Below, piece after piece: positions 51,945 through 61,581 of a DNA stretch of 64,000 nt (position 1 is its first letter; every line of letters begins with the position of its first letter). The notes beneath the pieces were generated by a model. The model saw only the letters and a program-made list of their open reading frames with translations, made no database searches and was not told where the DNA came from. The DNA is taken from assembly GCF_030811855.1 (NCBI RefSeq), contig NZ_JAUSRN010000001.1, positions 434,001-498,000 on the forward strand, in the 5' to 3' direction. This DNA comes from Variovorax paradoxus (GTDB lineage: Bacteria > Pseudomonadota > Gammaproteobacteria > Burkholderiales > Burkholderiaceae_C). A program made the translations under genes and the position numbers.

Positions 51945-53318
51945 ATGAGTTCACATTGGATTTCGATCTACGCACTGGTCGGCATGTTCGTTCTGGCCAC
52001 GGTGCTGCCCATCAACATGGGCGTGATCGCCTTCGTCGGTGCGTTCCTGGTCGGCACGCTGGTGGCCGGCATGAACACGAAGGCGATCATGGGCGGCTTT
52101 CCGGCCGACCTGTTTCTCACGCTGGTGGGCATCACCTACCTGTTTGCGCTGGCGCAGAACAACGGCACCATCGACTGGCTCGTCAGGCTGGCGGTGCGCG
52201 CGGTTCGAGGGCGCATCGCCGCCATTCCCTGGATCATGTTCCTCATTGCCGCGCTGCTCACGGCGGTGGGGGCGGTCAGCCCGGCGGCGGTGGCCATCAT
52301 CGCGCCGATCGCGCTGGGCTTTGCCGCCAAGTACGGCATCAATCCGCTGCTCATGGGCTTGATGGTCGTGCACGGCGCGCAGGGCGGCGGCTTCTCGCCG
52401 ATCAGCATCTATGGCGGCATCACCAACAAGATCGTCGCCAAGGCCGGCCTGCCGCTCAACGAGATGGCCACCATGCTGGCAAGCCTGGGGATCAATCTGT
52501 CCGTGTCGCTGCTGCTGTTCTTCCTGATGGGTGGCATGAAGCTGATCCGCCAGAGGGCCGACGTGACCGGCGCAGTACCAGCAACACGCCGCGCTGCACA
52601 TGCGCAGGGCGGGGCGCAGGTATTCGGCGATGCGGAGGCCGAATCGTTCGCGGAAGAGCGCCGCGTCGCGACTGCGGCTGGCGAGTCGCTCATGGACGCG
52701 GCGCCGGCTGTCCCGGCCGACCAGGGTCCGCGCCTCTACCAGATCGCCACCGTCGCAGGGCTGCTGGCGCTGGCCGTGCTGACACTGTTCTTCAAGCAGG
52801 ACATCGGCTTCGTCTCGATCACCATCGGCCTGGTGCTGACGCTGATGGCGCCCAATCTGCAAAAGCGCGCCCTGGGCCAGGTGTCGTGGCCGGAGATCAT
52901 GCTGATCGTGGGTGTCAGCACCTACGTGGGCGTGATGGAAAAGATGGGCACGATCGATTTTGTCGGCCACAGCGTGGCCGGACTCACCTCGCCCATGGTG
53001 GCCGCGTTGCTGCTGTGCTTCGTTGGCGCCGTGGTGTCGGCCTTTGCCTCATCGACCGCGGTGCTCGGCTCGCTGATTCCCCTCGCGGTGCCGTTCCTGC
53101 AGGGCGACACGGGCGTCAGCGCCATCGGCTTCATCGCGGCCATGGCCGTGTCCTCGACCATCGTCGACGTCAGTCCGTTCTCCACCAACGGCGCGCTGGT
53201 GCTTGCCAGTGCAAAGGGCGTGGACCGCGACGTGTTCTTCCGGCAGCTGATGGTGTACGGTGCCATCGTGACGCTGGTGGCGCCCGTGATGGTGTGGCTG
53301 CTCTTCGTGGTCCTGTGA
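51945..53318 (+). CDS. matC: MatC-type malonate/dicarboxylate carrier
   Basis: This 457-residue membrane transporter of the dicarboxylate carrier MatC family has roughly twelve hydrophobic segments. It opens ISIYALVGMFVLATVLPINMGVIAFVGAFLVG and has the GGGFSPISIYGGITNKIV re-entrant region and a matching SSTIVDVSPFSTNGALVLA segment near the end. A hydrophilic loop of about 55 residues (around 205-260) separates the two halves. It would import malonate for the decarboxylase encoded next. Other malonate clusters use MadLM (MdcLM) instead. Confidence 0.88.
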   Translation: MSSHWISIYALVGMFVLATVLPINMGVIAFVGAFLVGTLVAGMNTKAIMGGFPADLFLTLVGITYLFALAQNNGTIDWLVRLAVRAVRGRIAAIPWIMFLIAALLTAVGAVSPAAVAIIAPIALGFAAKYGINPLLMGLMVVHGAQGGGFSPISIYGGITNKIVAKAGLPLNEMATMLASLGINLSVSLLLFFLMGGMKLIRQRADVTGAVPATRRAAHAQGGAQVFGDAEAESFAEERRVATAAGESLMDAAPAVPADQGPRLYQIATVAGLLALAVLTLFFKQDIGFVSITIGLVLTLMAPNLQKRALGQVSWPEIMLIVGVSTYVGVMEKMGTIDFVGHSVAGLTSPMVAALLLCFVGAVVSAFASSTAVLGSLIPLAVPFLQGDTGVSAIGFIAAMAVSSTIVDVSPFSTNGALVLASAKGVDRDVFFRQLMVYGAIVTLVAPVMVWLLFVVL

Positions 53319-53361
53319 GGCGCATCTTCTTGTTTTTGATCGACCTTCAACTCCTCTTTCT

Positions 53362-55044
53362 ATGACTTCCAGCTCCTGGACTACCAAGGCCGACGACCGC
53401 AATGCCCGGCTGGCGCGCGCGGCCGAAGCGCTCGGGAACCGCCTCGCCGGCAAGCGTGTCGAGACCGAAGCCATCGCCGCCCTGCTCGAAGCGGTGCTCT
53501 CGCCCGGCGATCGCGTCTGCCTCGAGGGCAACAACCAGAAGCAGGCCGACTTTCTCGCGCGCGCACTGGTCCAGGTCGATCCGGAAAAAGTGCATGGCCT
53601 TCACATGGTGCAGTCGGTGCTGGCGCTTCCTGAGCACCTGGACGTGTTCGAGAACGGCGTGGCCGCGCGGCTGGACTTCAGCTTCTCGGGGCCACAGGGT
53701 GCGCGGCTGGCCAAGCTGGTGTCGGCCGGCCGCATCGAGATTGGCGCGATCCACACGTACCTCGAACTGTTCGCGCGCTACTTCATCGACCTCACGCCCA
53801 AGGTCGCGCTGGTCGCCGCACAGGCGGCCGACGCCGAAGGCAATCTCTACACCGGCCCCAACACCGAGGACACGCCGGCCATTGTCGAAGCCACGGCGTT
53901 CTCGGGCGGCATCGTGATTGCTCAGGTCAACGAGATGGTCGACGGCAAGACCACCACGCTGCCGCGCATCGACATCCCCGCCGACTGGGTGAGCTTCGTG
54001 GTCAAGGCGCCGCGCCCGAATTTCATCGAACCGCTGTTCACGCGCGACCCCGCCCAGATCAGCGAGGTCCAGATCCTGATGGCCATGATGGCCATCAAGG
54101 GCATCTATGCCGAGTACGGCGTGCAGCGCCTGAACCACGGCATCGGCTTCGACACCGCGGCCATCGAGCTGCTGCTGCCGACCTATGCCGAGTCGCTCGG
54201 TCTCAAGGGCAAGATCGGCAAGCACTGGGCGCTGAACCCGCACCCGGCGCTGATTCCGGCCATCGAGGCGGGCTGGGTGGAGTCCATCCATTCCTTCGGC
54301 TCCGAGCTGGGCATGGAGGACTACATCCGCGCGCGTTCCGACGTGTTCTTCACCGGCCCCGACGGCAGCCTGCGCAGCAACCGTGCGTTCTGCCAGGCGG
54401 CGGGCCACTACGCCTGCGACATGTTCATCGGCTCGACCTTGCAGATCGACCTCGACGGCAACAGCTCGACCGCCACGCTGGGCCGCATCGCCGGTTTCGG
54501 CGGCGCGCCCAACATGGGCGCCGACGCGCGCGGCCGGCGGCATGCGAGCCCGGCCTGGCTCAAGGCCGGGCGCGAGGCGCGGGCCGGGCGCACCGGGGCG
54601 GCCGGCACGCCGCGCGGGCAGAAGCTGGTGGTGCAGATGGTCGAGACCTTCCGCGAGCACATGCAGCCGGCCTTCGTCGACCGGCTCGACGCCTGGACGC
54701 TGCAGGAGCAGGCCGGCATGGACCTGCCGCCGATCATGATCTACGGCGACGACGTCTCGCACATCCTCACCGAAGAGGGCATCGCCAACCTGCTGCTGTG
54801 CCGCAGCGACGCGGAGCGCGAGCAGGCCATCCGCGGCGTGGCCGGCTATACGGCAGTGGGCCTGGCGCGCGACAAGCGCGCGGTCGAGAACCTGCGCGAC
54901 CGCGGCGTGATCCGCCGGCCGCAGGACCTTGGCATCGACCCCCGCCAGGCCACGCGCAACCTGTTGGCCGCACGCAGCATGCGCGACCTGGTGCGCGCCT
55001 CCGGCGGCTTGTACCAGCCGCCCAAGCGCTTCCGAAACTGGTAG
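53362..55044 (+). CDS. mdcA: Malonate decarboxylase alpha subunit (acetyl-S-ACP:malonate ACP transferase)
   Basis: This 560-residue MdcA transfers the acyl-carrier protein from acetyl to malonyl, the first step of the cycle. Typical segments are RVCLEGNNQKQADFLARAL, KVHGLHMVQSVLALPEHLD, the CoA-transferase-like SFSGPQGARLAKL, and the C-terminal GLARDKRAVENLRDRGVI. It starts 43 bases after matC. The ACP, beta and gamma subunit genes follow directly, as in other biotin-independent malonate decarboxylases. Confidence 0.95.
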   Translation: MTSSSWTTKADDRNARLARAAEALGNRLAGKRVETEAIAALLEAVLSPGDRVCLEGNNQKQADFLARALVQVDPEKVHGLHMVQSVLALPEHLDVFENGVAARLDFSFSGPQGARLAKLVSAGRIEIGAIHTYLELFARYFIDLTPKVALVAAQAADAEGNLYTGPNTEDTPAIVEATAFSGGIVIAQVNEMVDGKTTTLPRIDIPADWVSFVVKAPRPNFIEPLFTRDPAQISEVQILMAMMAIKGIYAEYGVQRLNHGIGFDTAAIELLLPTYAESLGLKGKIGKHWALNPHPALIPAIEAGWVESIHSFGSELGMEDYIRARSDVFFTGPDGSLRSNRAFCQAAGHYACDMFIGSTLQIDLDGNSSTATLGRIAGFGGAPNMGADARGRRHASPAWLKAGREARAGRTGAAGTPRGQKLVVQMVETFREHMQPAFVDRLDAWTLQEQAGMDLPPIMIYGDDVSHILTEEGIANLLLCRSDAEREQAIRGVAGYTAVGLARDKRAVENLRDRGVIRRPQDLGIDPRQATRNLLAARSMRDLVRASGGLYQPPKRFRNW

Positions 55045-55058
55045 CAGGAGATTCAACA

Positions 55059-55391
55059 ATGAGCGACGTTCCCGCAGGGCTCGAAACCCTGGACTTTTCC
55101 TTTTCCGGCGGCCGGCCGGCCGGTGCCTTTGCGCCGGTGCTGGTCGGCGTGGTCGGTTCGGGCAACCTCGAGGTGCTGCTCGAGCCCGCCGGCGGCCATG
55201 GCTGCGCCGTGCGTGTCGAAACCTCGGCGCGCGGCTTCGGGCCGATCTGGCAGGCCGTGATGAACGACTTTCACGCGCGCCATCCGCTGGCCGGCGTGCG
55301 CGTGTCGATCAACGACATGGGTGCCACGCCCGCGGTGGTGAGCCTGCGGCTCGACCAGGCAGTGGCCGAGATCACCGGAGGCCAACCATGA
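55059..55391 (+). CDS. mdcC: Malonate decarboxylase acyl carrier protein (delta subunit)
   Basis: This 110-residue carrier protein has a Ser in GVVGSGNLEVLLEP (Ser34) that is the attachment point for the phosphoribosyl-dephospho-CoA group. The prosthetic group carries acetyl and malonyl thioesters between subunits. The ATG at 55059 has a good Shine-Dalgarno (CAGGAG). Its stop overlaps mdcD by 4 bases. The N-terminus is some ten residues longer than in the Klebsiella protein. Confidence 0.93.
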   Translation: MSDVPAGLETLDFSFSGGRPAGAFAPVLVGVVGSGNLEVLLEPAGGHGCAVRVETSARGFGPIWQAVMNDFHARHPLAGVRVSINDMGATPAVVSLRLDQAVAEITGGQP

Positions 55392-56269
55392 TCAGCTATG
55401 CCGAATGCTCCGCGCGCGAGCGGCTGGCGCTGCTGCTCGACCCAGGCAGTTTTCACGAATGGCTGCCGCCGAGCGAGCGGGTCATGAGCCCGCACCTGGC
55501 GCAACTCGGCGTGCCCTCGGCCTTCGACGACGGCGTGGCGGTGGGCCGCGCGATGCTCGACGGCCGCAGTGTGTTCGTGGCCGCGCAGGAAGGCGCATTC
55601 ATGGGCGGCGGCGTGGGCGAGGTACACGGCGCCAAGCTGGTCGGCTTGCTGCAGCGCGCGCTGCGCGACCGTCCTGCAGCCGTGCTGCTGCTGGCCGAAT
55701 CAGGCGGTGTGCGTTTGCACGAGGCCAACGCCGGTCTCATTGCAGTATCGGAAGTGATGCGCTCGCTGCTCGACGTGCGCGCCGCCGGCATCCCGGTGCT
55801 CGTGCTGATCGGCGGTGCCAACGGCTGCTTCGGCGGCATGGGCATCGTGGCGCGCTGTGCCGACTACATCGTGATGAGCGATGTCGGGCGGCTGGCGATG
55901 TCGGGCCCCGAAGTGATCGAGGCCTCCCACGGCGTGGATGAATTCGACTCGCGCGACCGGGCGCTGGTCTGGCGCACGACCGGCGGCAAGCACCGCTGGC
56001 TCACTGGCGACTGCGATGCGCTGGTCGAAGACGACGTTGCCGCTTTTCGCGCGGCGGCCATCGCAGCCATCGACGTGTCCAAGCCATTGACGCTGGAAGC
56101 GCTCGAGCAGGAGCACGCATTGCTCACGAAGCGCCTGCACGCCCTGGACACCATAGACACCACAGACCGCGACGAGGCGGCACTGCTCTGGAGCGCACTC
56201 GGCATTGCCGATGCACGGCAGGTGCCGGAGCTTTCGGTGGAAGCCGTCCGCGCGCTTCGCACCGCTTAA
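55388..56269 (+). CDS. mdcD: Malonate decarboxylase beta subunit
   Basis: This 293-residue carboxyltransferase-fold subunit decarboxylates malonyl-S-ACP together with the gamma subunit. It shows the opening SARERLALLLDPGSF, AAQEGAFMGGGVGEVHGAKL and the oxyanion-type segment LIGGANGCFGGMGIVARCADY, given here in parts LIGGANGCFGG and GIVARCADY. The ATG at 55388 overlaps the ACP stop. The last ~35 residues are variable. Confidence 0.94.
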   Translation: MISYAECSARERLALLLDPGSFHEWLPPSERVMSPHLAQLGVPSAFDDGVAVGRAMLDGRSVFVAAQEGAFMGGGVGEVHGAKLVGLLQRALRDRPAAVLLLAESGGVRLHEANAGLIAVSEVMRSLLDVRAAGIPVLVLIGGANGCFGGMGIVARCADYIVMSDVGRLAMSGPEVIEASHGVDEFDSRDRALVWRTTGGKHRWLTGDCDALVEDDVAAFRAAAIAAIDVSKPLTLEALEQEHALLTKRLHALDTIDTTDRDEAALLWSALGIADARQVPELSVEAVRALRTA

Positions 56270-56284
56270 AAGAGGGGTTACTCC

Positions 56285-56986
56285 ATGCAGTGGAATTCAC
56301 TTGTCACCCAACTCTTCGGCCCGTACCACGGCATGCGCGAAGACGGCGATTTTCTGCAGGGCGAAGTCATTTTCGACGGCGAGCCCATTGCCGTGATCGG
56401 CACCACCAACCATGCGCCGATCGGCGTTCGGCTCGCGCTGGCTCAGGCCCGCGTGGTCCTGGACACCGTCGCGCAGCACCCCGGCCGGCCGACCCTGCTC
56501 TTGATCGACACCCAGGGCCAGCAACTGCGCCGGCGCGACGAACTGCTCGGCATCAACCGGGCGATGGCGCACCTGGGCGCAAGCATAGATCTGGCGCGGC
56601 GCCGTGGCCACCGCGTGATAGGCCTGGTGTACGACCAGGCGCTGTCCGGCGGCTTCATCACCTCGGGCTTGATTGCCGACGCCTGCTACGCGCTGCCGGA
56701 TGCCGAAATCCGCGTGATGCGCATCCCCGCCATGGCGCGAGTGACCAAGCTGCCGGAGGAAAAGCTCACTGCCCTGTCGCAGTCCAACCCGGTGTTCGCA
56801 CCCGGCGTGCAGAACTACGTGGCGATGGGCGGCGTGCGCGCGCTCTGGCGGGGCGACCTGCAAGCCTGCCTGCGCGAGGCGCTGGCCCACACGCCAACAG
56901 ACGACCGGCGCGCACGAGACGGGGCCGAACGGGGCGGACGCCGCCTGGCCGCCGCTGTCGTGCAGCGCGTGCTGGACGCTGCTTGA
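56285..56986 (+). CDS. mdcE: Malonate decarboxylase gamma subunit
   Basis: This 233-residue second carboxyltransferase-like subunit pairs with MdcD. Recognised from GEVIFDGEPIAVIGTTNHAPIG, TLLLIDTQGQQLRRRDELLG and the oxyanion-hole segment DQALSGGFITSGLIADACYAL (parts: DQALSGGFITSG, IADACYAL). A Shine-Dalgarno (AGAGGGG) precedes the ATG. The final 30 residues are Arg/Ala-rich. mdcG follows after 11 bases. Confidence 0.94.
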   Translation: MQWNSLVTQLFGPYHGMREDGDFLQGEVIFDGEPIAVIGTTNHAPIGVRLALAQARVVLDTVAQHPGRPTLLLIDTQGQQLRRRDELLGINRAMAHLGASIDLARRRGHRVIGLVYDQALSGGFITSGLIADACYALPDAEIRVMRIPAMARVTKLPEEKLTALSQSNPVFAPGVQNYVAMGGVRALWRGDLQACLREALAHTPTDDRRARDGAERGGRRLAAAVVQRVLDAA

Positions 56987-56997
56987 CCGCCGCTTGA

Positions 56998-57696
56998 ATG
57001 CGCACCACCGCCATGCTTGCGCTGCGTCGCCACCAACTCGCCCACCTCTCCACGAGCGGCTGGGCCACCGTGCTGGGCCGGCCATGGGATGCGCAGGCAC
57101 GCGACTGCCTCGCGCATTGGGCTTCGCATCAGTTGCCGCTGGTCGTGACGCGCCAGCCGGCGGACGCCACGGCCGATGGTTGGACCGCGCTCGGTTTGCC
57201 CGCGCCTGCGCACTGGGACAGGCGCCGGCTCGCGCTGCAGGTGCCGCACGCGGCGGTGCAAGGCCTCGGCGAATTCCCACGGCTTGACGACATGCAGGAG
57301 CTGCTGCCGCCGCCGGCGCATGGCGCGGTACGTGAACTGCTCGGCAGGCTCGACGCATGCCATGCGACGGCTCGCGTGTTCGGCAGCTTCGGCTGGCAGG
57401 CCATCAGCGGCTTCGATCACGTGCGGACCGATTCCGATCTCGATCTGTCGATTCCCGTCGACGGGGCGGGACATGCCGATGCCGTGGTTCGTGCACTCGG
57501 ATCTTTCGAAGCGGAACGTCCCCGTCTGGATGGCGAGCTCACATTCGCGGACGGTGCGGCGGTTGCTTGGCGTGAATGGCGCGAGTGGCGCGCCGGACAT
57601 GCGCGGGCGGTGATGGTCAAGCGCCTTGACGGCGTGTGCCTGCAGCGCGATACGGCGTGGTGCGCGCATGCGGAGATGACGGAACTGGCGGTATGA
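56998..57696 (+). CDS. mdcG: Phosphoribosyl-dephospho-CoA transferase (malonate decarboxylase holo-ACP synthase)
   Basis: This 232-residue nucleotidyltransferase-fold protein attaches the prosthetic group to the Ser of MdcC. The fold motif is visible as VFGSFGWQAISG followed by DSDLDLSIPVD, that is GS-x-GW with the metal-binding DxD. The C-terminal EWRAGHARAVMVKR segment is usual. Its stop overlaps the mdcB ATG by 4 bases. Confidence 0.91.
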   Translation: MRTTAMLALRRHQLAHLSTSGWATVLGRPWDAQARDCLAHWASHQLPLVVTRQPADATADGWTALGLPAPAHWDRRRLALQVPHAAVQGLGEFPRLDDMQELLPPPAHGAVRELLGRLDACHATARVFGSFGWQAISGFDHVRTDSDLDLSIPVDGAGHADAVVRALGSFEAERPRLDGELTFADGAAVAWREWREWRAGHARAVMVKRLDGVCLQRDTAWCAHAEMTELAV

Positions 57697-58556
57697 GGAA
57701 CTCCGCGCTCTCGCTGGCACAGGATTCACGAGTGACACCGGCGGCCATCGGACGCGCCGCCACACTCGCGCTGTACGACGAACTGTCACTTTCGCCCAAG
57801 CCTGGCCTCGTCACGTTGATCGACTGCGGCAGCCACGACGACATGGACGCGCACACTTTCATGCGCAGCCTGTTCTCGTTGCGCCGCTACTTCGTCCAGA
57901 TTGCCGAGGCCGGTTTTGGCGTCGCGGATTTCGCCGTGCTCGAGCAGCATGGCATCGCGGCGGAGGCGCGCATGCTGGCCGCAACCGGCGGCGTCAACAC
58001 GCACCGCGGTGCGATCTTCATGCTCGGCCTGCTGTGCGCGGCAGCAGGCGCTGCGCTGCGAGAACAAGGCGGCGCATTGCGGCCGGCAGCACTGCGAGAT
58101 GCGCTGCGCCGGCACTGGGGCGACGCACTGGCTCGCCGAAGCCAGCGGCCATCCGCTCTGCCCGGCGGCATCGCTGCGCGGCGCCACGGCCTGCGCAGCG
58201 CATCCGAAGAAGCGGCCCTGGCGTTTCCCGTGCTGTTCGAAACAGCGCTCCCCGCATTGAACGATGCACGGGCCCGAGGCCTTTCACCGCGCCTGGCCCG
58301 GCTCGACACCTTGTTCCACATCATCGCGGTGCTGGACGACAGCAATCTTGCGCACCGCGGCGGCCTCGCCGGCCTTCGCGATGCCCAGCGCGCTGCGCAA
58401 GACTATCTGGATCGAGGAGGCGTTGCGCGGCCTGAAGGGCTCCTGGAGGCGCAAGCCTTTGCGGACGATTTCGTACGGCACCGCCTGTCGCCCGGCGGCG
58501 CAGCGGATACGCTGGCCGCAGCCTGCTGGATCCGCCGCGTGTGTACGGGCCCATGA
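57693..58556 (+). CDS. mdcB: Triphosphoribosyl-dephospho-CoA synthase
   Basis: This 287-residue CitG/MdcB-family enzyme makes the precursor 2'-(5''-triphosphoribosyl)-3'-dephospho-CoA from ATP and dephospho-CoA. Family motifs are ELSLSPKPGLVTLIDCGSH, HTFMRSLFSLR, TGGVNTHRGAIF and HIIAVLDDSNLAHRGG. The ATG at 57693 is used because it overlaps mdcG by 4 bases; the longer open frame lies inside mdcG. The order mdcG-mdcB puts both cofactor genes after the catalytic subunits. Confidence 0.92.
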   Translation: MRNSALSLAQDSRVTPAAIGRAATLALYDELSLSPKPGLVTLIDCGSHDDMDAHTFMRSLFSLRRYFVQIAEAGFGVADFAVLEQHGIAAEARMLAATGGVNTHRGAIFMLGLLCAAAGAALREQGGALRPAALRDALRRHWGDALARRSQRPSALPGGIAARRHGLRSASEEAALAFPVLFETALPALNDARARGLSPRLARLDTLFHIIAVLDDSNLAHRGGLAGLRDAQRAAQDYLDRGGVARPEGLLEAQAFADDFVRHRLSPGGAADTLAAACWIRRVCTGP

Positions 58557-59461
58557 GCTTCGCACTGCTTTTTTCGGGCCAGGGCACCCAGCATCCCGCC
58601 ATGCTGCCCTGGTTGGCGGACGACCCGCTGGTGCGCCGCACCTGCGCGCAACTCGGCGTCGACGATTGGCGCCGTGCGCTCGCCGATCCCAACTGGGCCG
58701 AACGGAATGACAACGCGCAAACGCTGCTGACCGGCCTTGCGCTGGCAGCCTGGGGGCAGCTCGCACCCATGGTCCCGTCGCCGGCCGCGGTCGCAGGCTA
58801 CAGCGTCGGCGAGTTGGCCGCCTTCAGCGCGGCGGGCGTGATCGATCCCGCCACGACCGCGGCGCTTGCTCCGCGCCGGGCCGAGGCCATGGATCGTTGC
58901 GCCGCGCGCGCGCCCGGAGGCCTGCTGGCCGTCAGCGGCTTGGCGGAGCAGAAGCTCGAACAGTTGCGTGTCGAGGCCGGACTCGAACTCGCCATTCGCA
59001 ACGGCAATGCAAGCGTGGTCCTCGGCGGCCCGATCGCCGCATTGGACGACGCCGAGCGCATGGCCCAGGCAGCCGGTGCGCAGTGCACGCGCCTGCGGGT
59101 CAACGTCGCGTCGCACACGCCCTGGATGCGCGAAGCGGCGGAGAGCTTTTCGCTCGCGCTTGCCGAAGTGCCCTTTCGCGCGCCGCAGGTCGTGCTGTTC
59201 AGCAATGCGGGGGATCGCATTCGAGATGCAAAGTCCGCCCGTGCGGCTTTGGCGGCCCAGATCGCACAGACCGTTCGCTGGGACGAATGCATGGAAAACA
59301 TCTCGGCCCGGCAGGTGCGCTGTGTGCTGGAGGTGGGGCCCGGTCAGGCGCTGGCGCGCATGTGGAACCAGCGCTACCCCGCCATCCCGGCACGCGCCTG
59401 CGACGATTTCCGCAGTGCCGATGCAATTGCAGCCTGGCTGAACAGCCACGCGGAGCCATGA
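58553..59461 (+). CDS. mdcH: Malonate decarboxylase malonyl transferase (malonyl-CoA:ACP transacylase)
   Basis: This 302-residue FabD-like transacylase charges the new holo-ACP with malonyl to start the decarboxylase cycle. The nucleophile is Ser84 in GYSVGELAAFS (Tyr instead of the usual His before Ser, as in other MdcH), and the partner is His188 in ASHTPWM. FSGQGTQHPAM is the N-terminal oxyanion loop. The ATG at 58553 overlaps mdcB by 4 bases. Confidence 0.92.
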   Translation: MSFALLFSGQGTQHPAMLPWLADDPLVRRTCAQLGVDDWRRALADPNWAERNDNAQTLLTGLALAAWGQLAPMVPSPAAVAGYSVGELAAFSAAGVIDPATTAALAPRRAEAMDRCAARAPGGLLAVSGLAEQKLEQLRVEAGLELAIRNGNASVVLGGPIAALDDAERMAQAAGAQCTRLRVNVASHTPWMREAAESFSLALAEVPFRAPQVVLFSNAGDRIRDAKSARAALAAQIAQTVRWDECMENISARQVRCVLEVGPGQALARMWNQRYPAIPARACDDFRSADAIAAWLNSHAEP

Positions 59462-59510
59462 GTCCAGGCAGCGCACTTGAAGTCTTGAATCGAACAACAG
59501 GAGATCCATC

Positions 59511-61475
59511 GTGAGCAGCAACGAAGCAATGACCCTCTTTCCAGCCCCGGACATGAAGGACGCCCATGTGTCCGGCATGGCCGCGTATGAACGATTGGTC
59601 GCCGAGGCGGAGGCCGACTACAGCGGCTACTGGTCGCGCCTTGCTCGCGAATTCCTGAGCTGGAGAACGCCGTTCACCCAAGGGCTCGACGAGAGCCAAT
59701 CGCCGTTCTTCAAGTGGTTCGAGGACGGCACGCTGAACGTGTCCTACAACTGCCTGGACCGCCAGGTCGAGCGCGGGCTCGGCGACAAGACGGCAATCAT
59801 CTTCGAAGCCGACGACGGACAAGTGACGCGGGTCAGCTACCGCGAGCTGCTCGCTCGCACCTGCCGGATGGCCAATGCGCTGAAGGCGCGCGGCGTGAAG
59901 AAAGGCGACCGCGTCGTCATCTACATGTCGATGAGCATCGAGGGCGTGGTCGCCATGCAGGCTTGCGCGCGCATCGGCGCCACGCACTCGGTGGTGTTCG
60001 GCGGCTTCTCGGCGCAGAGCTTGCGCGACCGCATCCAGGATGCCGGCGCCGTGATGGTCGTCACCGCCGACGAACAGGTGCGCGGCGGCAAGCAGCTGCC
60101 GCTCAAGGCCATCGTCGACGATGCCATTGCGCTGGGAGGCTGCGAGAGCGTGAAGAACGTCATCGTCTACCGGCGCACCGACGGGCCAATCGGATGGGAG
60201 CCCTCCCGCGACCGCTGGCTGCACGACGAGACACAAGCCCAGCCGGAGACCTGCGAACCTGAATGGGTGGGCGCCGAGCATCCCCTGTTCGTGCTCTACA
60301 CCTCCGGATCGACCGGCAAGCCGAAGGGCGTGCAGCATTCCAGCGGCGGCTACCTGCTGCATGCGGTGCTGACGACGAAGTGGACTTTCGACCTGAAGCC
60401 GGACGATGTGTTCTGGTGCACTGCGGACATCGGCTGGGTCACGGGCCACACCTACATCGCCTACGGCCCGCTGGCATTGGGCGCCACCGAGGTCGTGTTC
60501 GAGGGCGTACCCACATATCCTGACGCGGGCCGCTTCTGGAAGATGATCCAGGACCACAAGGTCAGCGTGTTCTACACCGCGCCGACGGCGATCCGCTCGC
60601 TGATCAAGGCGGCCGAGGGCAACGACGCCGTGCACCCCAGGCGCTACGACCTGTCGAGCCTGCGCATCCTGGGCTCGGTGGGTGAGCCGATCAACCCTGC
60701 GGCGTGGGAATGGTTCCATCAACACGTCGGCGGCGGGCGCTGTCCGATTGTCGATACTTTTTGGCAGACCGAAACAGGCGGCCACATGATCACGCCGCTG
60801 CCGGGCGCCACGCCGCTGGTGCCCGGCTCCTGCACCCTGCCCTTCCCCGGCATCGCGGCGGCCATCGTCGACGAGACCGGCACCGATGTGCCCAACGGTC
60901 AAGGCGGCATTCTCGTGGTGAAGAAGCCGTGGCCGAGCATGATCCGCACGATCTGGGGCGATCCGGAGCGCTTCAAGGCGAGCTACTACCCCCCGGAACT
61001 CAAGGGCTACTACCTGGCGGGAGACGGCGCGATCCGCGATGCGAAGACCGGCTATTTCACGATCACCGGGCGCATCGACGATGTGCTCAACGTCTCGGGC
61101 CATCGCATGGGAACGATGGAGATCGAGTCCGCGCTGGTCTCGTGCACCGCCCTCGTCGCCGAAGCCGCGGTGGTCGGCCGCCCCGACGACACCACGGGCG
61201 AGGCGATCTGCGCCTTCGTCGTGCTGAAGCGCGCGCGTCCCACGGGCGATGAAGCGAAGAAGATCGCCAACGAACTGCGCAACTGGGTCGCCAAGGAAAT
61301 CGGCCCGATCGCAAAGCCCAAGGACATCCGTTTTGGCGACAACCTGCCAAAGACGCGCAGCGGCAAGATCATGCGCAGGCTGCTGCGCTCCGTCGCCAAG
61401 GGCGAGGCCATCACGCAGGACACCTCGACGCTGGAGAACCCGGCCATCCTGGAGCAACTGTCGGAACGGAACTGA
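59511..61475 (+). CDS. acs: Acetyl-CoA synthetase (AMP-forming), GTG start
   Basis: This 654-residue acetyl/propionyl-CoA synthetase starts with GTG at 59511 behind a good Shine-Dalgarno (CAGGAGA). Motifs are [20 protein letters not shown] in the phosphate loop region, [42 protein letters not shown] and the acetyl-regulated Lys619 in TRSGKIMRR. The malonate decarboxylase cycle re-forms acetyl-ACP and can release acetate, so this enzyme likely recovers the carbon as acetyl-CoA. A 49-base gap after mdcH without terminator suggests one operon. Confidence 0.94.
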   Translation: MSSNEAMTLFPAPDMKDAHVSGMAAYERLVAEAEADYSGYWSRLAREFLSWRTPFTQGLDESQSPFFKWFEDGTLNVSYNCLDRQVERGLGDKTAIIFEADDGQVTRVSYRELLARTCRMANALKARGVKKGDRVVIYMSMSIEGVVAMQACARIGATHSVVFGGFSAQSLRDRIQDAGAVMVVTADEQVRGGKQLPLKAIVDDAIALGGCESVKNVIVYRRTDGPIGWEPSRDRWLHDETQAQPETCEPEWVGAEHPLFVLYTSGSTGKPKGVQHSSGGYLLHAVLTTKWTFDLKPDDVFWCTADIGWVTGHTYIAYGPLALGATEVVFEGVPTYPDAGRFWKMIQDHKVSVFYTAPTAIRSLIKAAEGNDAVHPRRYDLSSLRILGSVGEPINPAAWEWFHQHVGGGRCPIVDTFWQTETGGHMITPLPGATPLVPGSCTLPFPGIAAAIVDETGTDVPNGQGGILVVKKPWPSMIRTIWGDPERFKASYYPPELKGYYLAGDGAIRDAKTGYFTITGRIDDVLNVSGHRMGTMEIESALVSCTALVAEAAVVGRPDDTTGEAICAFVVLKRARPTGDEAKKIANELRNWVAKEIGPIAKPKDIRFGDNLPKTRSGKIMRRLLRSVAKGEAITQDTSTLENPAILEQLSERN

Positions 61476-61581
61476 CGACACGCCGGCACTGGCGTCCGCC
61501 GCCGCGCCGTTCTATGCTTTGAGTCTTGCCGGACGGCCGGCAAGAAAGAGCGTTTGTCGTCAACCTGTTCAAGGAATGATC

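Noticed and set aside
51598..51975. 125-codon minus-strand open frame in the malonate operon leader
   Set aside because: Ser/Arg-rich with no family resemblance, no good ribosome site, and it overlaps the start of matC.
53347..55059. 570-codon minus-strand open frame opposite mdcA
   Set aside because: Shadow of a strongly conserved malonate decarboxylase subunit; no protein family features.
59199..61481. 760-codon open frame on the minus strand opposite acetyl-CoA synthetase
   Set aside because: It is the antisense of a well-conserved gene in high-GC DNA, has no recognisable motifs and is rich in Arg/His/Gly as expected for an antisense frame.
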